53,750 nt of DNA, taken from the NCBI RefSeq assembly GCF_000632455.1, contig NZ_JFYL01000016.1, positions 1 through 53,750 on the forward strand, read 5' to 3'. The notes beneath the pieces were generated by a model. It did not search any database. It was not told where the DNA came from and saw nothing but the letters and a program-made list of their open reading frames with translations. A program made the position numbers and the translations under genes. Below are positions 1 to 8,228 of the stretch, in pieces (the first letter of the stretch is position 1; the number at the start of each line of letters is the position of its first letter). The stretch comes from Acinetobacter sp. Ver3 (GTDB lineage: Bacteria > Pseudomonadota > Gammaproteobacteria > Pseudomonadales > Moraxellaceae).

Positions 1-726
1 GATGGCAATATCAAAACGACGAGTTAAACGCTCCATGGCATCAATATTGTCAATCGCACATGGCTGTTCAATTAGATCCACACCACCATCTTGCAGCAGT
101 TGAATACCTTTGATCGCTTCTAACTCAGACCAAGCACGGTTCACATCGACACGGATAGAAATATCAGCACCTAACGCTTTTTTGATGGTGAGAACATGCT
201 CAACATCTGCTTCTACAGCACGAGAACCAATTTTTAATTTAAAGAAGTTATGACGCTTAGCTTCGATCATCTTTTTCGCTTCAGCGATATCTTTATCCGT
301 ATCACCAGAAGCCAACACCCAAAGCACAGGAACGCTGTCACGCAGACGACCACCTAACACTTCAGACAGCGGCAAGCCTAAACGTTGAGCTTGAATATCG
401 AGTAAAGCAGTTTGAATGGCACATTTTGCAAAACGGTTACCATTAATATTCTTCTTCAACACTTGCATAATTTGAGCAACGTTGAGATCAGTAAAAGTTT
501 TGAGTAGTGGAGCAAAATAAGTATCGATATTGGTTTTGATACTTTCAGGGCTTTCTTCACCATAGCCTAAGCCACCGATGGTGGTTGCTTCGCCCCAACC
601 AATGAAACCATCCGAAGTTTCGATTTTAATGAGGACTAAGGTTTGAGTTTGCATCGTTGCGACCGCCATCTTGTGTGGGCGGATCGTTGGGATTTCAACG
701 AGCAAGGTTTCAATATTTTTGTACAT
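1..726 (-). CDS. catB: Muconate cycloisomerase CatB, 3' end missing (runs off window)
   Basis: The reverse strand reads open from an ATG at 726 to the left edge, giving the first 242 residues. The protein belongs to the enolase superfamily and would convert cis,cis-muconate to muconolactone in the catechol branch of the beta-ketoadipate pathway. The N-terminal capping domain covers about residues 1-130 and the barrel starts after it. The K-x-K motif (FFKLKIG, K163 and K165) carries the expected catalytic lysine. Metal ligands D194 (RVDVNRAW) and E220 (IEQP) are present; the third ligand lies beyond the edge. It is divergent from a CatM-type regulator, as catB is in Acinetobacter. Family membership is very sure; muconate rather than chloromuconate specificity is inferred from context. 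Confidence 0.92.
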   Translation of the reverse strand, partial: MYKNIETLLVEIPTIRPHKMAVATMQTQTLVLIKIETSDGFIGWGEATTIGGLGYGEESPESIKTNIDTYFAPLLKTFTDLNVAQIMQVLKKNINGNRFAKCAIQTALLDIQAQRLGLPLSEVLGGRLRDSVPVLWVLASGDTDKDIAEAKKMIEAKRHNFFKLKIGSRAVEADVEHVLTIKKALGADISIRVDVNRAWSELEAIKGIQLLQDGGVDLIEQPCAIDNIDAMERLTRRFDIAI

Positions 727-755
727 GCAGCAATATATTCCATTAATATATGCTA

Positions 756-780
756 AATACCTTATTTGAAATAAAGTATT
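756..780. repeat. 25-bp inverted repeat in the catB-catM intergenic region
   Basis: The arms AATAC and GTATT bracket TTATTT-G-AAATAA. Only one symmetric pair in 25 bp fails to match. It lies 30 bp upstream of the catB start, where the catB promoter or a regulator contact is expected. Its ATAC and GTAT ends are 15 bp apart rather than the 7 bp of a classic CatM site. It may be a second CatM contact or another operator. Confidence 0.5.
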
Positions 781-808
781 GAAAATAGAGGTTAAGTAGT
801 ATATTAAA

Positions 809-823
809 ATACTAAAAAAGTAT
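809..823. promoter_or_regulatory. CatM/BenM-type binding site ATAC-N7-GTAT
   Basis: The sequence ATAC-TAAAAAA-GTAT matches exactly the ATAC-N7-GTAT dyad known for the LysR regulators CatM and BenM of Acinetobacter. It ends 17 bp before the start of the regulator gene at 841, a position suited to autoregulation and to control of the divergent catB promoter. The regulator beside it is a CatM homologue, which supports the assignment. Confidence 0.7.
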
Positions 824-840
824 GGATTAAGGAAATTTCA

Positions 841-1731
841 ATGGAATTAAGAACATTAAAGTATTTTGCTACGGTGGTCGAAGAAAAAAGTATTACAAAA
901 GCTGCTGAAAAGTTATGTATCGCACAACCACCACTTACACGACAAATCAAAAACTTAGAGTCAGAGTTAGGTGTCGTATTATTTGAAAGAGGCATGAGAC
1001 CGATTAAAACAACTGAAGTTGGAGAATTTTTTTACCAATATGCTGTACAGATACTGACCTTAACAGCACATGCTAAATCGATGGTAAATCGATATAAAGT
1101 GACAGATACAACGGTACGAATTGGATATGTTGGTTCGCTTTTTTATTGGAAATTACCTGAGATCATTGATTATTTAAGAAAGCATATTGCAAATATAAAA
1201 GTTGAATTAGTGGAATGCGGAACCAGGGACCAGGTAGAAGCTTTGAAATTGGGAAAAATTGATATTGGGTTTGGTCGATTAGGAATTAGTGATCCTTCAA
1301 TAAAAAGAATAGTGATCGAAAGAGAGCAACTTTTTTTAGCAGTGCACAAAGATCATACATTAGTGACCCAAAATGTTAAGGAAGTACATTTATCACAATT
1401 GGTCAACGAACATATTTATATATATCCAAATACTCCTAAACCAAACTTCTCAACTTTTGTTCAAGGAATATTCTCTGAACTTGACTTAATTCCCCAAAAT
1501 CTGATCGAGACGAGAGAAATCCATATGGCATTGGGGATGGTGTCATCTGGTGAGGGGGGGTGTATTATTCCAAAGAGTGCATGCTCTATAGGTATGAAAA
1601 ATTTGAAATTTATACCTATTCTAGATAATGAGGCTGAAAGTCCAATTACAGTTGCCTATAGAAGTATCGATAATAATGAATACATAAAACAAATATTAGA
1701 TTATCTAGACGAATTGAAGAGCATGAACTAA
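841..1731 (+). CDS. catM: LysR-type regulator, CatM/BenM-like
   Basis: This 296-residue LysR-family protein has an N-terminal winged helix-turn-helix (about residues 1-60, with the conserved KAAEKLCIAQPPLTRQI stretch) and a periplasmic-binding-like effector domain (about 90-296). Length and sequence match CatM and BenM of Acinetobacter, which respond to cis,cis-muconate (BenM also to benzoate) and activate the cat and ben genes. The conserved LFERG and VELVECG segments are visible. The start is an ATG with AAGGAAA seven bases upstream. Its divergence from catB and the ATAC-N7-GTAT site upstream support control of catechol catabolism. CatM, rather than BenM or a further paralogue, is inferred from the catB neighbour. 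Confidence 0.85.
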   Translation: MELRTLKYFATVVEEKSITKAAEKLCIAQPPLTRQIKNLESELGVVLFERGMRPIKTTEVGEFFYQYAVQILTLTAHAKSMVNRYKVTDTTVRIGYVGSLFYWKLPEIIDYLRKHIANIKVELVECGTRDQVEALKLGKIDIGFGRLGISDPSIKRIVIEREQLFLAVHKDHTLVTQNVKEVHLSQLVNEHIYIYPNTPKPNFSTFVQGIFSELDLIPQNLIETREIHMALGMVSSGEGGCIIPKSACSIGMKNLKFIPILDNEAESPITVAYRSIDNNEYIKQILDYLDELKSMN

Positions 1732-1853
1732 TTTTTTTTAAATTAGATTAATATAAAATATCTATTTATATGTAATATTTAATGGAAAAATAAATAGAAT
1801 AATAGTGTTAAAAATGATATTTATTTTATAAATCAGTATAAATTGGCATGGAT

Positions 1854-1882
1854 TTGTCATAGGGATAGCGCTGATCTATAAA
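1854..1882 (+). promoter_or_regulatory. Probable sigma-70 promoter for the MFS-AraC genes
   Basis: TTGTCA at 1854-1859 and TATAAA at 1877-1882 are separated by 17 bp. Transcription would start near 1889, only about a dozen bases before the preferred ATG at 1901, so the leader would be very short and include the AGGATGA ribosome site. Confidence 0.55.
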
Positions 1883-1900
1883 ATATTTAGGATGATTTCG

Positions 1901-3247
1901 ATGGAAAAAATTTCCGAGTTAAAGAGCAATGATGCGAAAAAAAAGGATATTTATGCTTGGTATGTTGTAATACTTTGCATGGTTGCATATATATTTTCTT
2001 TTATCGATCGTCAAATTTTGGCTTTGATGATTGAACCGATAAAAGCAGATTTGAATTTAACAGACACGCAATTTAGTCTACTCCATGGACTAGCTTTTTC
2101 TTTATTTTATGCATTCATGGGTCTGCCGCTGGCTTATATCGCAGATCGATTCTCAAGACCAAAATTAATTGCTGCCGGGATTGTATTTTGGAGCATTGCA
2201 ACAGCTTTATGTGGTTTAAGTAAGAACTTTATCCAGTTGTTTTTGAGCAGAATGGGAGTAGGAATTGGTGAAGCTGCTTTGTCACCTGCAGCCTATTCAA
2301 TGTTTAGTGATATGTTTGCAAAAGATAAATTGGGTCGAGCTGTCGCTATTTATTCGATTGGTTCTTTTGTTGGTGGGGGAATCGCATTCTTAGTAGGTGG
2401 TTTTGTCATTGGATTACTCAAGGACATGTCTCTTATCGCTGTACCCTTATTTGGAATGTTAAAGGCATGGCAAGTGGCGTTTATTTTAGTAGGTTTACCA
2501 GGAGTCATTATTGGCATATTGGTACTTTTAACTGTTAAAGATCCTAAGCGTAAAGGGCAAATGGTCGATGCGCAGGGGAACGTGGTAAAAGTAAAGCTTA
2601 GTGATACTTTTAAATTTTTGAAAAAGCATAAAAAAACATTTACATGTCATTATTTAGGATTTACTTTTTATGCTATGGCATTGTTTTGTTTAATAAGCTG
2701 GACACCTGCATTTTACATACGACATTACAATATGACAGCCACTGAAGTGGGCTATATGTTGGGTGCCGTGTTACTGATTTCAAATACTTTAGGTGTATTT
2801 GCGGCTGGTTGGATGAATGATTATTTTATTCAAAAAGGCAGAAAAGATTCGCCTATGTTTGTGGGTGTGATTGGAATTGTAGGTCTGATTATTCCAATGA
2901 TTTTGTTTTCACAAGTTAATGAATTATGGTTATCAGTTACATTGTTGGTTGTTGCAATGTTTTTCGCTTCTTTCCCAATGCCGATCTCAACAACAGCAAT
3001 GCAAATGCTTTCGCCAAATCAATTACGTGCCCAAATCTCATCTATTTTTTTACTCATCAGTAATTTGATTGCTTTAGGTATTGGTACCACATTAGTAGCT
3101 TTAATTACGGATCGTTTTTTTGAAAATCCTTTAATGGTCGGTTCATCGATATCTATTGTTGGTGCAATATCATGCGTATTGTGCTTTGTATTATTGAAAG
3201 TGGGTTGTAAAGCCTTCGAAAATAGTTTGCAAGTTGAGTGTAAATAA
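1901..3247 (+). CDS. MFS transporter, probably for an aromatic or indolic acid (copy 1)
   Basis: This 448-residue inner-membrane transporter of the major facilitator superfamily (Spinster-like branch) has twelve predicted hydrophobic segments. The loop 2-3 signature is present as GLPLAYIADRFSRPKLIAAG, with a long cytoplasmic loop of basic character around residues 205-245. The ATG at 1892 is in frame, but the AGGATGA ribosome site overlaps it, so 1901 is the better start. A close paralogue lies at 24579-25940 on the other strand. The gene sits 36 bp before an AraC regulator and downstream of catM, in an aromatic-catabolism region, so an aromatic or indole-derived substrate is likely. The substrate itself cannot be read from sequence. 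Confidence 0.85.
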   Translation: MEKISELKSNDAKKKDIYAWYVVILCMVAYIFSFIDRQILALMIEPIKADLNLTDTQFSLLHGLAFSLFYAFMGLPLAYIADRFSRPKLIAAGIVFWSIATALCGLSKNFIQLFLSRMGVGIGEAALSPAAYSMFSDMFAKDKLGRAVAIYSIGSFVGGGIAFLVGGFVIGLLKDMSLIAVPLFGMLKAWQVAFILVGLPGVIIGILVLLTVKDPKRKGQMVDAQGNVVKVKLSDTFKFLKKHKKTFTCHYLGFTFYAMALFCLISWTPAFYIRHYNMTATEVGYMLGAVLLISNTLGVFAAGWMNDYFIQKGRKDSPMFVGVIGIVGLIIPMILFSQVNELWLSVTLLVVAMFFASFPMPISTTAMQMLSPNQLRAQISSIFLLISNLIALGIGTTLVALITDRFFENPLMVGSSISIVGAISCVLCFVLLKVGCKAFENSLQVECK

Positions 3248-3283
3248 ATCATGTCTGAATAAAATAATGAGGGTACACCTATC

Positions 3284-4276
3284 ATGTATTTATCGAATCT
3301 GAAACTTTTAAAGCAATTCAACTTATTGTCTTCAAAAGATTATTTTCAGATTAGAGATGTGATAGGACAATACTTGTGCCCTCATCAATTTGAAGTATTG
3401 AATGATGAATCTTTAGAAGTAAAATTAAGTGGGTTTTCATTTGGTCAAGTTGCACTATTTGAATTAAGTTACAATGCTCCAGTTCAAATTAGTTTTGGTG
3501 CTGAGTGTCAAAGTTATCTGTTTAGATTTAATTTGGAAGGGGAATGTAAAGTCAAATATGATCATTCAACTTATCAACAACGTCCTGGATTACTTACAGT
3601 TTCTCATCCTCATTTTGAAAATAGAATTGAACTCCAAGCCAAATGTAGAAATATTATATTAAAAATTGATCATGAGTTGATCAATACTGTTTTATATCGC
3701 TTATTGGGATATATACCTCAAAAAAATCTTATTTTCGATAGTGGCATTTCCTATACATCTGAAGAAAGAATTTCAATTTTAGAAACCCTGAACTACTTAT
3801 GCTTTGCATATTCAAATATTGAAAACTGGTGGCAAATTTCTGATAGCTTTAGTTCATATTTGACTGAGTTATTACTGATCAAAATTCCACATAATTTCAG
3901 TGAACGAATCGCAGATAAAAAAAATCAACTCATCCCAAGTTATATCAAAAATGCAGCTCATGTGATTGAACAACATTATATGGAGGCAATCTCGATTGAG
4001 GAAGTTGCGAGGCTTGTAAAAGTCTCGGTAAGAACGCTTCAAAAGGGATTTAATACCTATTTGAACCAAACGCCTCTCAGTTTCATGACATCAATCAAAT
4101 TGGACCGAGTTCATCAAGAACTTAAACACACTCAGGTTGATCAGCCTATAATTGATATCTTCAATGCTCATGGTGTAAGAAGCTTTGGACACTTTACTCG
4201 GCTTTATAAAAAACGTTATGGATGCACGCCTTCAGAAACCGTGAAACAAAACAAATTAATAGAAATAATTTCGTAA
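3284..4276 (+). CDS. AraC/XylS-family transcriptional regulator
   Basis: The 330-residue protein has an N-terminal AraC-binding-like sensor domain (about 1-200) and a C-terminal double helix-turn-helix domain (about 220-325). The latter includes ISIEEVARLVKVSVRTLQKGF and the closing GHFTRLYKKRYGCTPSE motif typical of AraC/XylS proteins. It follows the MFS gene by 36 bp with no visible terminator, so the two are probably co-transcribed. It precedes the octopine-dehydrogenase-like operon by 88 bp and is the natural candidate to control both. It resembles in layout the regulator at 52618-53655. The effector is unknown. Confidence 0.88.
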   Translation: MYLSNLKLLKQFNLLSSKDYFQIRDVIGQYLCPHQFEVLNDESLEVKLSGFSFGQVALFELSYNAPVQISFGAECQSYLFRFNLEGECKVKYDHSTYQQRPGLLTVSHPHFENRIELQAKCRNIILKIDHELINTVLYRLLGYIPQKNLIFDSGISYTSEERISILETLNYLCFAYSNIENWWQISDSFSSYLTELLLIKIPHNFSERIADKKNQLIPSYIKNAAHVIEQHYMEAISIEEVARLVKVSVRTLQKGFNTYLNQTPLSFMTSIKLDRVHQELKHTQVDQPIIDIFNAHGVRSFGHFTRLYKKRYGCTPSETVKQNKLIEIIS

Positions 4277-4364
4277 TTCGAATAGCAGTACCGCTTTTTG
4301 ACGCGAGCAAAAAGAAGAATCTTTCCTACTATCACAATACACAATAAATATGTAAGGGAAGAAA

Positions 4365-5480
4365 ATGAAAATCACGGTTCTTGGCGGTGGACATGGATGT
4401 TATGCATCAGCAGTGGAGATGGCGGAAAAAAATCACGAAGTTAAATTATGGCGAAGAGATCGAGATTCACTAAAAGAATTAGCGAAATATGGTGAGCTTA
4501 CTGTAAAAGACTTTCGTGGCACTAGAACAGTATCTGTTGGGGATGAACATCAAAAAATCCAACTTGAAACTGATTTATCCAAAGCTATTGAAAAAGCTGA
4601 ATTGATTATTATTCCTTTACCCGCAACAAGCCATGAAGATTTATCGATTGAAATAGCACCCTACTTAACATCTGGTCAAGTCGTATTTTTACCCCCAGGT
4701 ACTTTTGGAACATACCTATTTGCTCAAGCAATGCTTAAAGCTGGAAATAAGTCTGACGTGGCTTTTGCCGAAACGGGTACTTTGCCATATTTAGTAAGAA
4801 AACATAGTCCGAATTCTATCGTGATTAGTGTATATGCGACGCGATTGCCTACTGGGGTCTATCCAGCAAAATTAAAAGATTATGCTATTAGAATATTAAA
4901 GCAAGCTTATGACAGCATCGAGCCTATAGAGGATGCTTTGAGTGGGGCTTTAATGAATGCAGGACCCATTATTCATCCTCCATTAATTATGCTCAATGCT
5001 GCACCTTTAGAACACTTTGATGTATGGGATATTCACAATGAAGGTACTCAACCTTCAGTGAGAAGAATAACGAGCTTATTAGACCAAGAGCGAATGAATA
5101 TTCGTGAAGCATTGGGATACTCGAAACAGCATTTCCCACTCGCAGATCACTATAACAAAGAGGGTGAAGGAGATGAGTGGATGTATGGTAGGGGGGCACA
5201 TGGTAAGTTAACGGACAGTGGCGATTGGCGCGAGAAAATAGATTTACATTCACATCGGTATATGCTCGAAGACACACGATTAGGCCTGTCATTTATTGTA
5301 TCGGTTGGTAAGTATGTTGGGGTCAAAACACCGATTGCTGAAGGACTTCTGAATATCGCATCAGCAATTACTGGTAGGGATTTGTATAGTGAAGGTCGCA
5401 CTCTTGAAAATCTAGGGCTATTTAATTTAACGCAGCAACAATTAAAAGATCTGTTGAACTACGGAGAGCAATCTGCATGA
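4365..5480 (+). CDS. Octopine/opine dehydrogenase-family NAD(P)-dependent oxidoreductase
   Basis: The 371-residue protein begins with a Rossmann nucleotide-binding motif, LGGGHGCYAS (residues 5-14), followed by a predicted nucleotide-binding domain to about residue 185. A C-terminal helical domain of the octopine/nopaline dehydrogenase type follows, with a GPIIHPPLIMLNA segment in the substrate region. Family members reductively condense an amino acid with a keto acid, or run the reaction in reverse to break an opine. The stop overlaps the next gene by four bases (ATGA), so the two are translationally coupled. The start has AAGGGAAG seven bases upstream. The substrate is unknown; an indole- or amino-acid-conjugate role is only a suggestion from location. 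Confidence 0.8.
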   Translation: MKITVLGGGHGCYASAVEMAEKNHEVKLWRRDRDSLKELAKYGELTVKDFRGTRTVSVGDEHQKIQLETDLSKAIEKAELIIIPLPATSHEDLSIEIAPYLTSGQVVFLPPGTFGTYLFAQAMLKAGNKSDVAFAETGTLPYLVRKHSPNSIVISVYATRLPTGVYPAKLKDYAIRILKQAYDSIEPIEDALSGALMNAGPIIHPPLIMLNAAPLEHFDVWDIHNEGTQPSVRRITSLLDQERMNIREALGYSKQHFPLADHYNKEGEGDEWMYGRGAHGKLTDSGDWREKIDLHSHRYMLEDTRLGLSFIVSVGKYVGVKTPIAEGLLNIASAITGRDLYSEGRTLENLGLFNLTQQQLKDLLNYGEQSA

Positions 5481-6457
5481 TTAAAAATATAATTATTGTA
5501 GGTGCAGGCAGAATGGGTAATGCGATTGCGATCGCATTCGCATATGCAGGAATTGAGATTGCACTTGTAGACGTAAAAGATCGAAACCCAGCAGAAAAAA
5601 ATGAATTTCTGCAAAAATGGAATGACAGCCTCGACCAAGAGTTGCATCTCTTAGAACATATCGGGATGTTAGTGAATGATCAATGTAAAGTATTAAAAGA
5701 AAGAATTCATTTCTATTTCAAAGATAATCAAACTATCGATTGGAAAAATTGTGAATTAATTATTGAAGGTGTACCTGAAATAATGACTCATAAACAACAC
5801 TGTTTTCGGTGGTTGGAACCCTTAATTTCTAAAAACTGTATTGTGGCATCAACGACTTCGACCTTTTTGGTCACTGATATAGCAAAATTAATTTCTCATC
5901 CAGAACGTATTGTTAATGCGCATTGGCTTAATCCTGGATATTTAATGCCTTTAGTTGAGCTAAGCCGATCTGAGCATACTGCTGATATAGCAGTAGAAAA
6001 ACTAAAAACATTACTTGAGGCAATTGGTAAAGTCCCTGTGATTTGTAATGCAGTCGCTGGATACATTGTTCCAAGAATTCAAGCATTGGCAATGAATGAA
6101 GCAGCGAGAATGGTTGAAGAAAACGTAGCAAGTGCTGAGGATATTGATAAAGCGATTCGTACAGGTTTTGGTTTGCGTTTTTCAGTGTTAGGAATGTTAG
6201 AGTTTATCGATTGGGGGGGAGGAGATATTTTGTATCATGCTTCAGAGTATTTGAGAGAAGAACTTGGTGAGCGTTACACAGGCCCTGATATTATCAAAAA
6301 AAATATGCGCGAAAATAGAAATGGTATTAGAGAACTATCAGGTTTTTATAAATATGAAAGCATGGATATTTATCAATATAAACTAAATGTGATATCAAAA
6401 TTCGCTGAAAATTTGCGATTTAATAAGCTTATTCCACAATATGAAATTATGAAATAA
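5477..6457 (+). CDS. 3-hydroxyacyl-CoA dehydrogenase-family oxidoreductase
   Basis: The 326-residue protein has an N-terminal NAD-binding domain with GAGRMGNAIA (residues 9-18). It carries the family's catalytic histidine context VNAHWLNPGYLMPLVEL (about residues 151-167), then the C-terminal 3HCDH domain with AGYIVPRIQALAMNEAARM. Relatives include 3-hydroxybutyryl-CoA, gulonate and carnitine dehydrogenases, so the substrate need not be a CoA ester. The length is that of a single-domain dehydrogenase rather than a FadB fusion. It is coupled to the opine-dehydrogenase-like gene by an ATGA overlap, so the two probably act in sequence. It ends at a strong bidirectional terminator. Specificity is not identifiable. 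Confidence 0.8.
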   Translation: MIKNIIIVGAGRMGNAIAIAFAYAGIEIALVDVKDRNPAEKNEFLQKWNDSLDQELHLLEHIGMLVNDQCKVLKERIHFYFKDNQTIDWKNCELIIEGVPEIMTHKQHCFRWLEPLISKNCIVASTTSTFLVTDIAKLISHPERIVNAHWLNPGYLMPLVELSRSEHTADIAVEKLKTLLEAIGKVPVICNAVAGYIVPRIQALAMNEAARMVEENVASAEDIDKAIRTGFGLRFSVLGMLEFIDWGGGDILYHASEYLREELGERYTGPDIIKKNMRENRNGIRELSGFYKYESMDIYQYKLNVISKFAENLRFNKLIPQYEIMK

Positions 6458-6464
6458 GCGCTAG

Positions 6465-6494
6465 TAGGTAAAAAGATTTTAGTCTTTTTACCTA
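6465..6494. terminator. Bidirectional terminator between the 3HCDH gene and iacR
   Basis: A perfect 12-bp stem (TAGGTAAAAAGA and its complement) with a 6-base loop serves two convergent genes. It overlaps the stop codon of iacR. Confidence 0.8.
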
Positions 6495-6956
6495 TTTGGC
6501 ATTAAATTGAATATTTTCTTTAATTGTGAATTTAGTGACTCAAGTTCTTGTTCATCAAAAGAATTTAATATACCAGCTAAAGTAACACGATTGATCTGAT
6601 TAATTTCATCCACAAGACCATATCCTTTTTCAGTGAGCTTCACCATAGAAATCCTTTCATCATGAGGGGATGAGAAAACTTCAACTATATCTTCTTCGAC
6701 TAATCTATAGATTGCCTTAGTTGCAGTTGTTAATTTGATTGTTGCTAAATTTGCTATTTCAGTGATATTGGCTTCACCAAGAGCATTTGTACTCAAAATG
6801 ATTTTTCTTTTTGTATTATCGAGACCGATTTTTTTTTAAAGATTTATCAATCAATTGGGAATACTTACCATTAACTTGAGATATCCAAAAAAATGGGAAA
6901 TTTTCCAAACTTTTGGGATCGTTATTTGGCAAATAATTTTCAAAATTTTTTAACAT
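6488..6956 (-). pseudogene. iacR: MarR-family repressor IacR, interrupted by a one-base frameshift in an A9 run
   Basis: On the minus strand an ATG at 6956 opens a frame that encodes a MarR N-terminus (FWISQVNGKYSQLIDKSLKK) and meets a stop at 6818-6816. The remaining MarR domain, with the winged helix (ITEIANLATIKLTTATKAIYRLVEEDIVE), wing and C-terminal helix, continues in another frame to 6488. The break lies at nine A residues (6829-6837). With eight, the two halves join into one continuous 155-residue protein, a normal MarR length. In Acinetobacter, IacR represses the iac operon in the absence of indole-3-acetate, and this gene is divergent from iacH as expected. The options are a true mutation, a phase-variable state, transcriptional slippage restoring some protein, or a base-calling error. 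A shorter product from the internal TTG at 6796 would lack the first helices and probably not dimerise. Confidence 0.85.
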
Positions 6957-7012
6957 GAGCAGCAATTAAACTTAAAAAAATATAATTGATTATACAAGAA
7001 AAAAGACAAAGA

Positions 7013-7031
7013 TTATTTTATTTCAAAATAA
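7013..7031. promoter_or_regulatory. Candidate IacR operator, inverted repeat
   Basis: TTATTTT and AAAATAA form a perfect 7-bp inverted repeat with a 5-base centre. It lies immediately upstream of the -35 of the probable iacH promoter and 57 bp from the iacR start. Size and position suit a MarR operator, but AT-rich repeats occur by chance here, so this is tentative. Confidence 0.4.
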
Positions 7032-7032
7032 C

Positions 7033-7061
7033 TTGACAAATACATTAATTTTTCAGATATT
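7033..7061 (+). promoter_or_regulatory. Probable iacH operon promoter
   Basis: A consensus -35 TTGACA (7033-7038) is followed after 17 bp by GATATT (7056-7061), a weak -10. It points into iacH, whose start lies 33 bp further on. A strong -35 with a poor -10 is common in regulated promoters. Confidence 0.5.
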
Positions 7062-7094
7062 GATGTTGAGTATAAAAATACATGGAAAAGTGAA

Positions 7095-8228
7095 TTGAAT
7101 ATTATATCTAGAAGTCTCTCTTTAGGAGATGGAAAAATTAGAGTCGTGGTTAAAGACTCAATTGATATACAAAATGAAGTGACGACACTTGGAACTCAGG
7201 CGCGCGTTGAAGCATGCCCTGCAAACTCACACGCTGAAATTATAAAAAAAATACTCAACAGTGATTGCAAAATTATTGGAAAAACTCATCTTCATGAACT
7301 TGCATTCGGTATAACTGGAGTAAACAAAAACTTCGGAACACCATTAAATGTTAAGTATCCGAAGCTTATTCCTGGAGGTTCTTCCAGTGGTTCGGCTGCA
7401 GCTGTTGCGGCGGGTCTAGCAGACTTCAGTATTGGTACAGATACAGGTGGCTCAATTCGTATGCCAGCCGCTTGCTGTGGAGTGTATGGTTTAAAACCTT
7501 CATTTGGGCGTGTTAGCCGTGTTGGGGTTTGGCCAAAAGATACCACTTTAGACTGTGTTGGGCCATTCGCATCAGATATCAATAATCTGATTCTTGCTAT
7601 GCAAATCATTGATCCTACATTTAAAGAAATCCAAATCGATCTACAGCAGATTCAATTAGGAATATTGCGTGTCGAAGCGGATTCTGAAATTTGGCATGTA
7701 TTAGATGCTGAGTTAACAAAAATTGATTTGCCTCAAAAAAATCTAGTCATAAACAATATTGATGAAGCATATCAAGCAGGCATGTCGATCATTAATTATG
7801 AAACTTGGGGTGCATATCATGATCTTACTCAAACTGGACTTCTAGCCAATGATGTTCAGCAGCGTTTATTAAAAGCATCTGAAACCACTCAAAAAGATGT
7901 AGAAAATGCTGAATTAATCAGAACTCAATTCACAGAGCAGATCAATGATTTACTCAACAATGTTGATGTTTTGATACTGCCCACACTACCTCAATTTCCA
8001 CCTAAATTAGACGAAGCTGAAAATACTGTTGCTTTCCTCAATTTAACTAAGCTCGTGCGACCATTCAATCTATCGGGCCATCCAGCGCTTACGATTCCAT
8101 ATGAAACATCAAATGGCTTACCTGTCGGTATGCAATTAATTGCTAAGCATGGTGAAGATGAAAAATTGTGTGCTATTGCACAACACATTGTCGATATTAC
8201 GAAGCATTCACAAGGAGGTGGCAAATGA
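7095..8228 (+). CDS. iacH: Amidase-signature hydrolase IacH
   Basis: The 377-residue protein is a member of the amidase-signature family. It has the Ser-cisSer-Lys catalytic set: a lysine in RVVVKDSIDI (K20), the glycine/serine-rich GGSSSGSAAAVAAG (cis-Ser about S96) and the nucleophile in GTDTGGSIRMP (S120). It is shorter than typical 450-500-residue amidases, as IacH proteins are. The only reasonable start is a TTG at 7095 with GGAAAAG upstream; the nearby ATG at 7082 stops at once. It heads the iac operon and overlaps iacA by four bases. IacH is required or accessory in converting indole-3-acetate to catechol; its exact step is not settled. Identification rests on family plus gene order. 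Confidence 0.87.
   Translation: MNIISRSLSLGDGKIRVVVKDSIDIQNEVTTLGTQARVEACPANSHAEIIKKILNSDCKIIGKTHLHELAFGITGVNKNFGTPLNVKYPKLIPGGSSSGSAAAVAAGLADFSIGTDTGGSIRMPAACCGVYGLKPSFGRVSRVGVWPKDTTLDCVGPFASDINNLILAMQIIDPTFKEIQIDLQQIQLGILRVEADSEIWHVLDAELTKIDLPQKNLVINNIDEAYQAGMSIINYETWGAYHDLTQTGLLANDVQQRLLKASETTQKDVENAELIRTQFTEQINDLLNNVDVLILPTLPQFPPKLDEAENTVAFLNLTKLVRPFNLSGHPALTIPYETSNGLPVGMQLIAKHGEDEKLCAIAQHIVDITKHSQGGGK

Noticed and set aside
1842..1860. TGGCATGGATTTGTCA as a possible sigma-54 promoter
   Set aside because: The -12 GC element is missing, and a good sigma-70 promoter overlaps.
8168..8224. Longer N-terminus for IacA
   Set aside because: It lies inside iacH, and a near-perfect Shine-Dalgarno sequence precedes the ATG at 8225.
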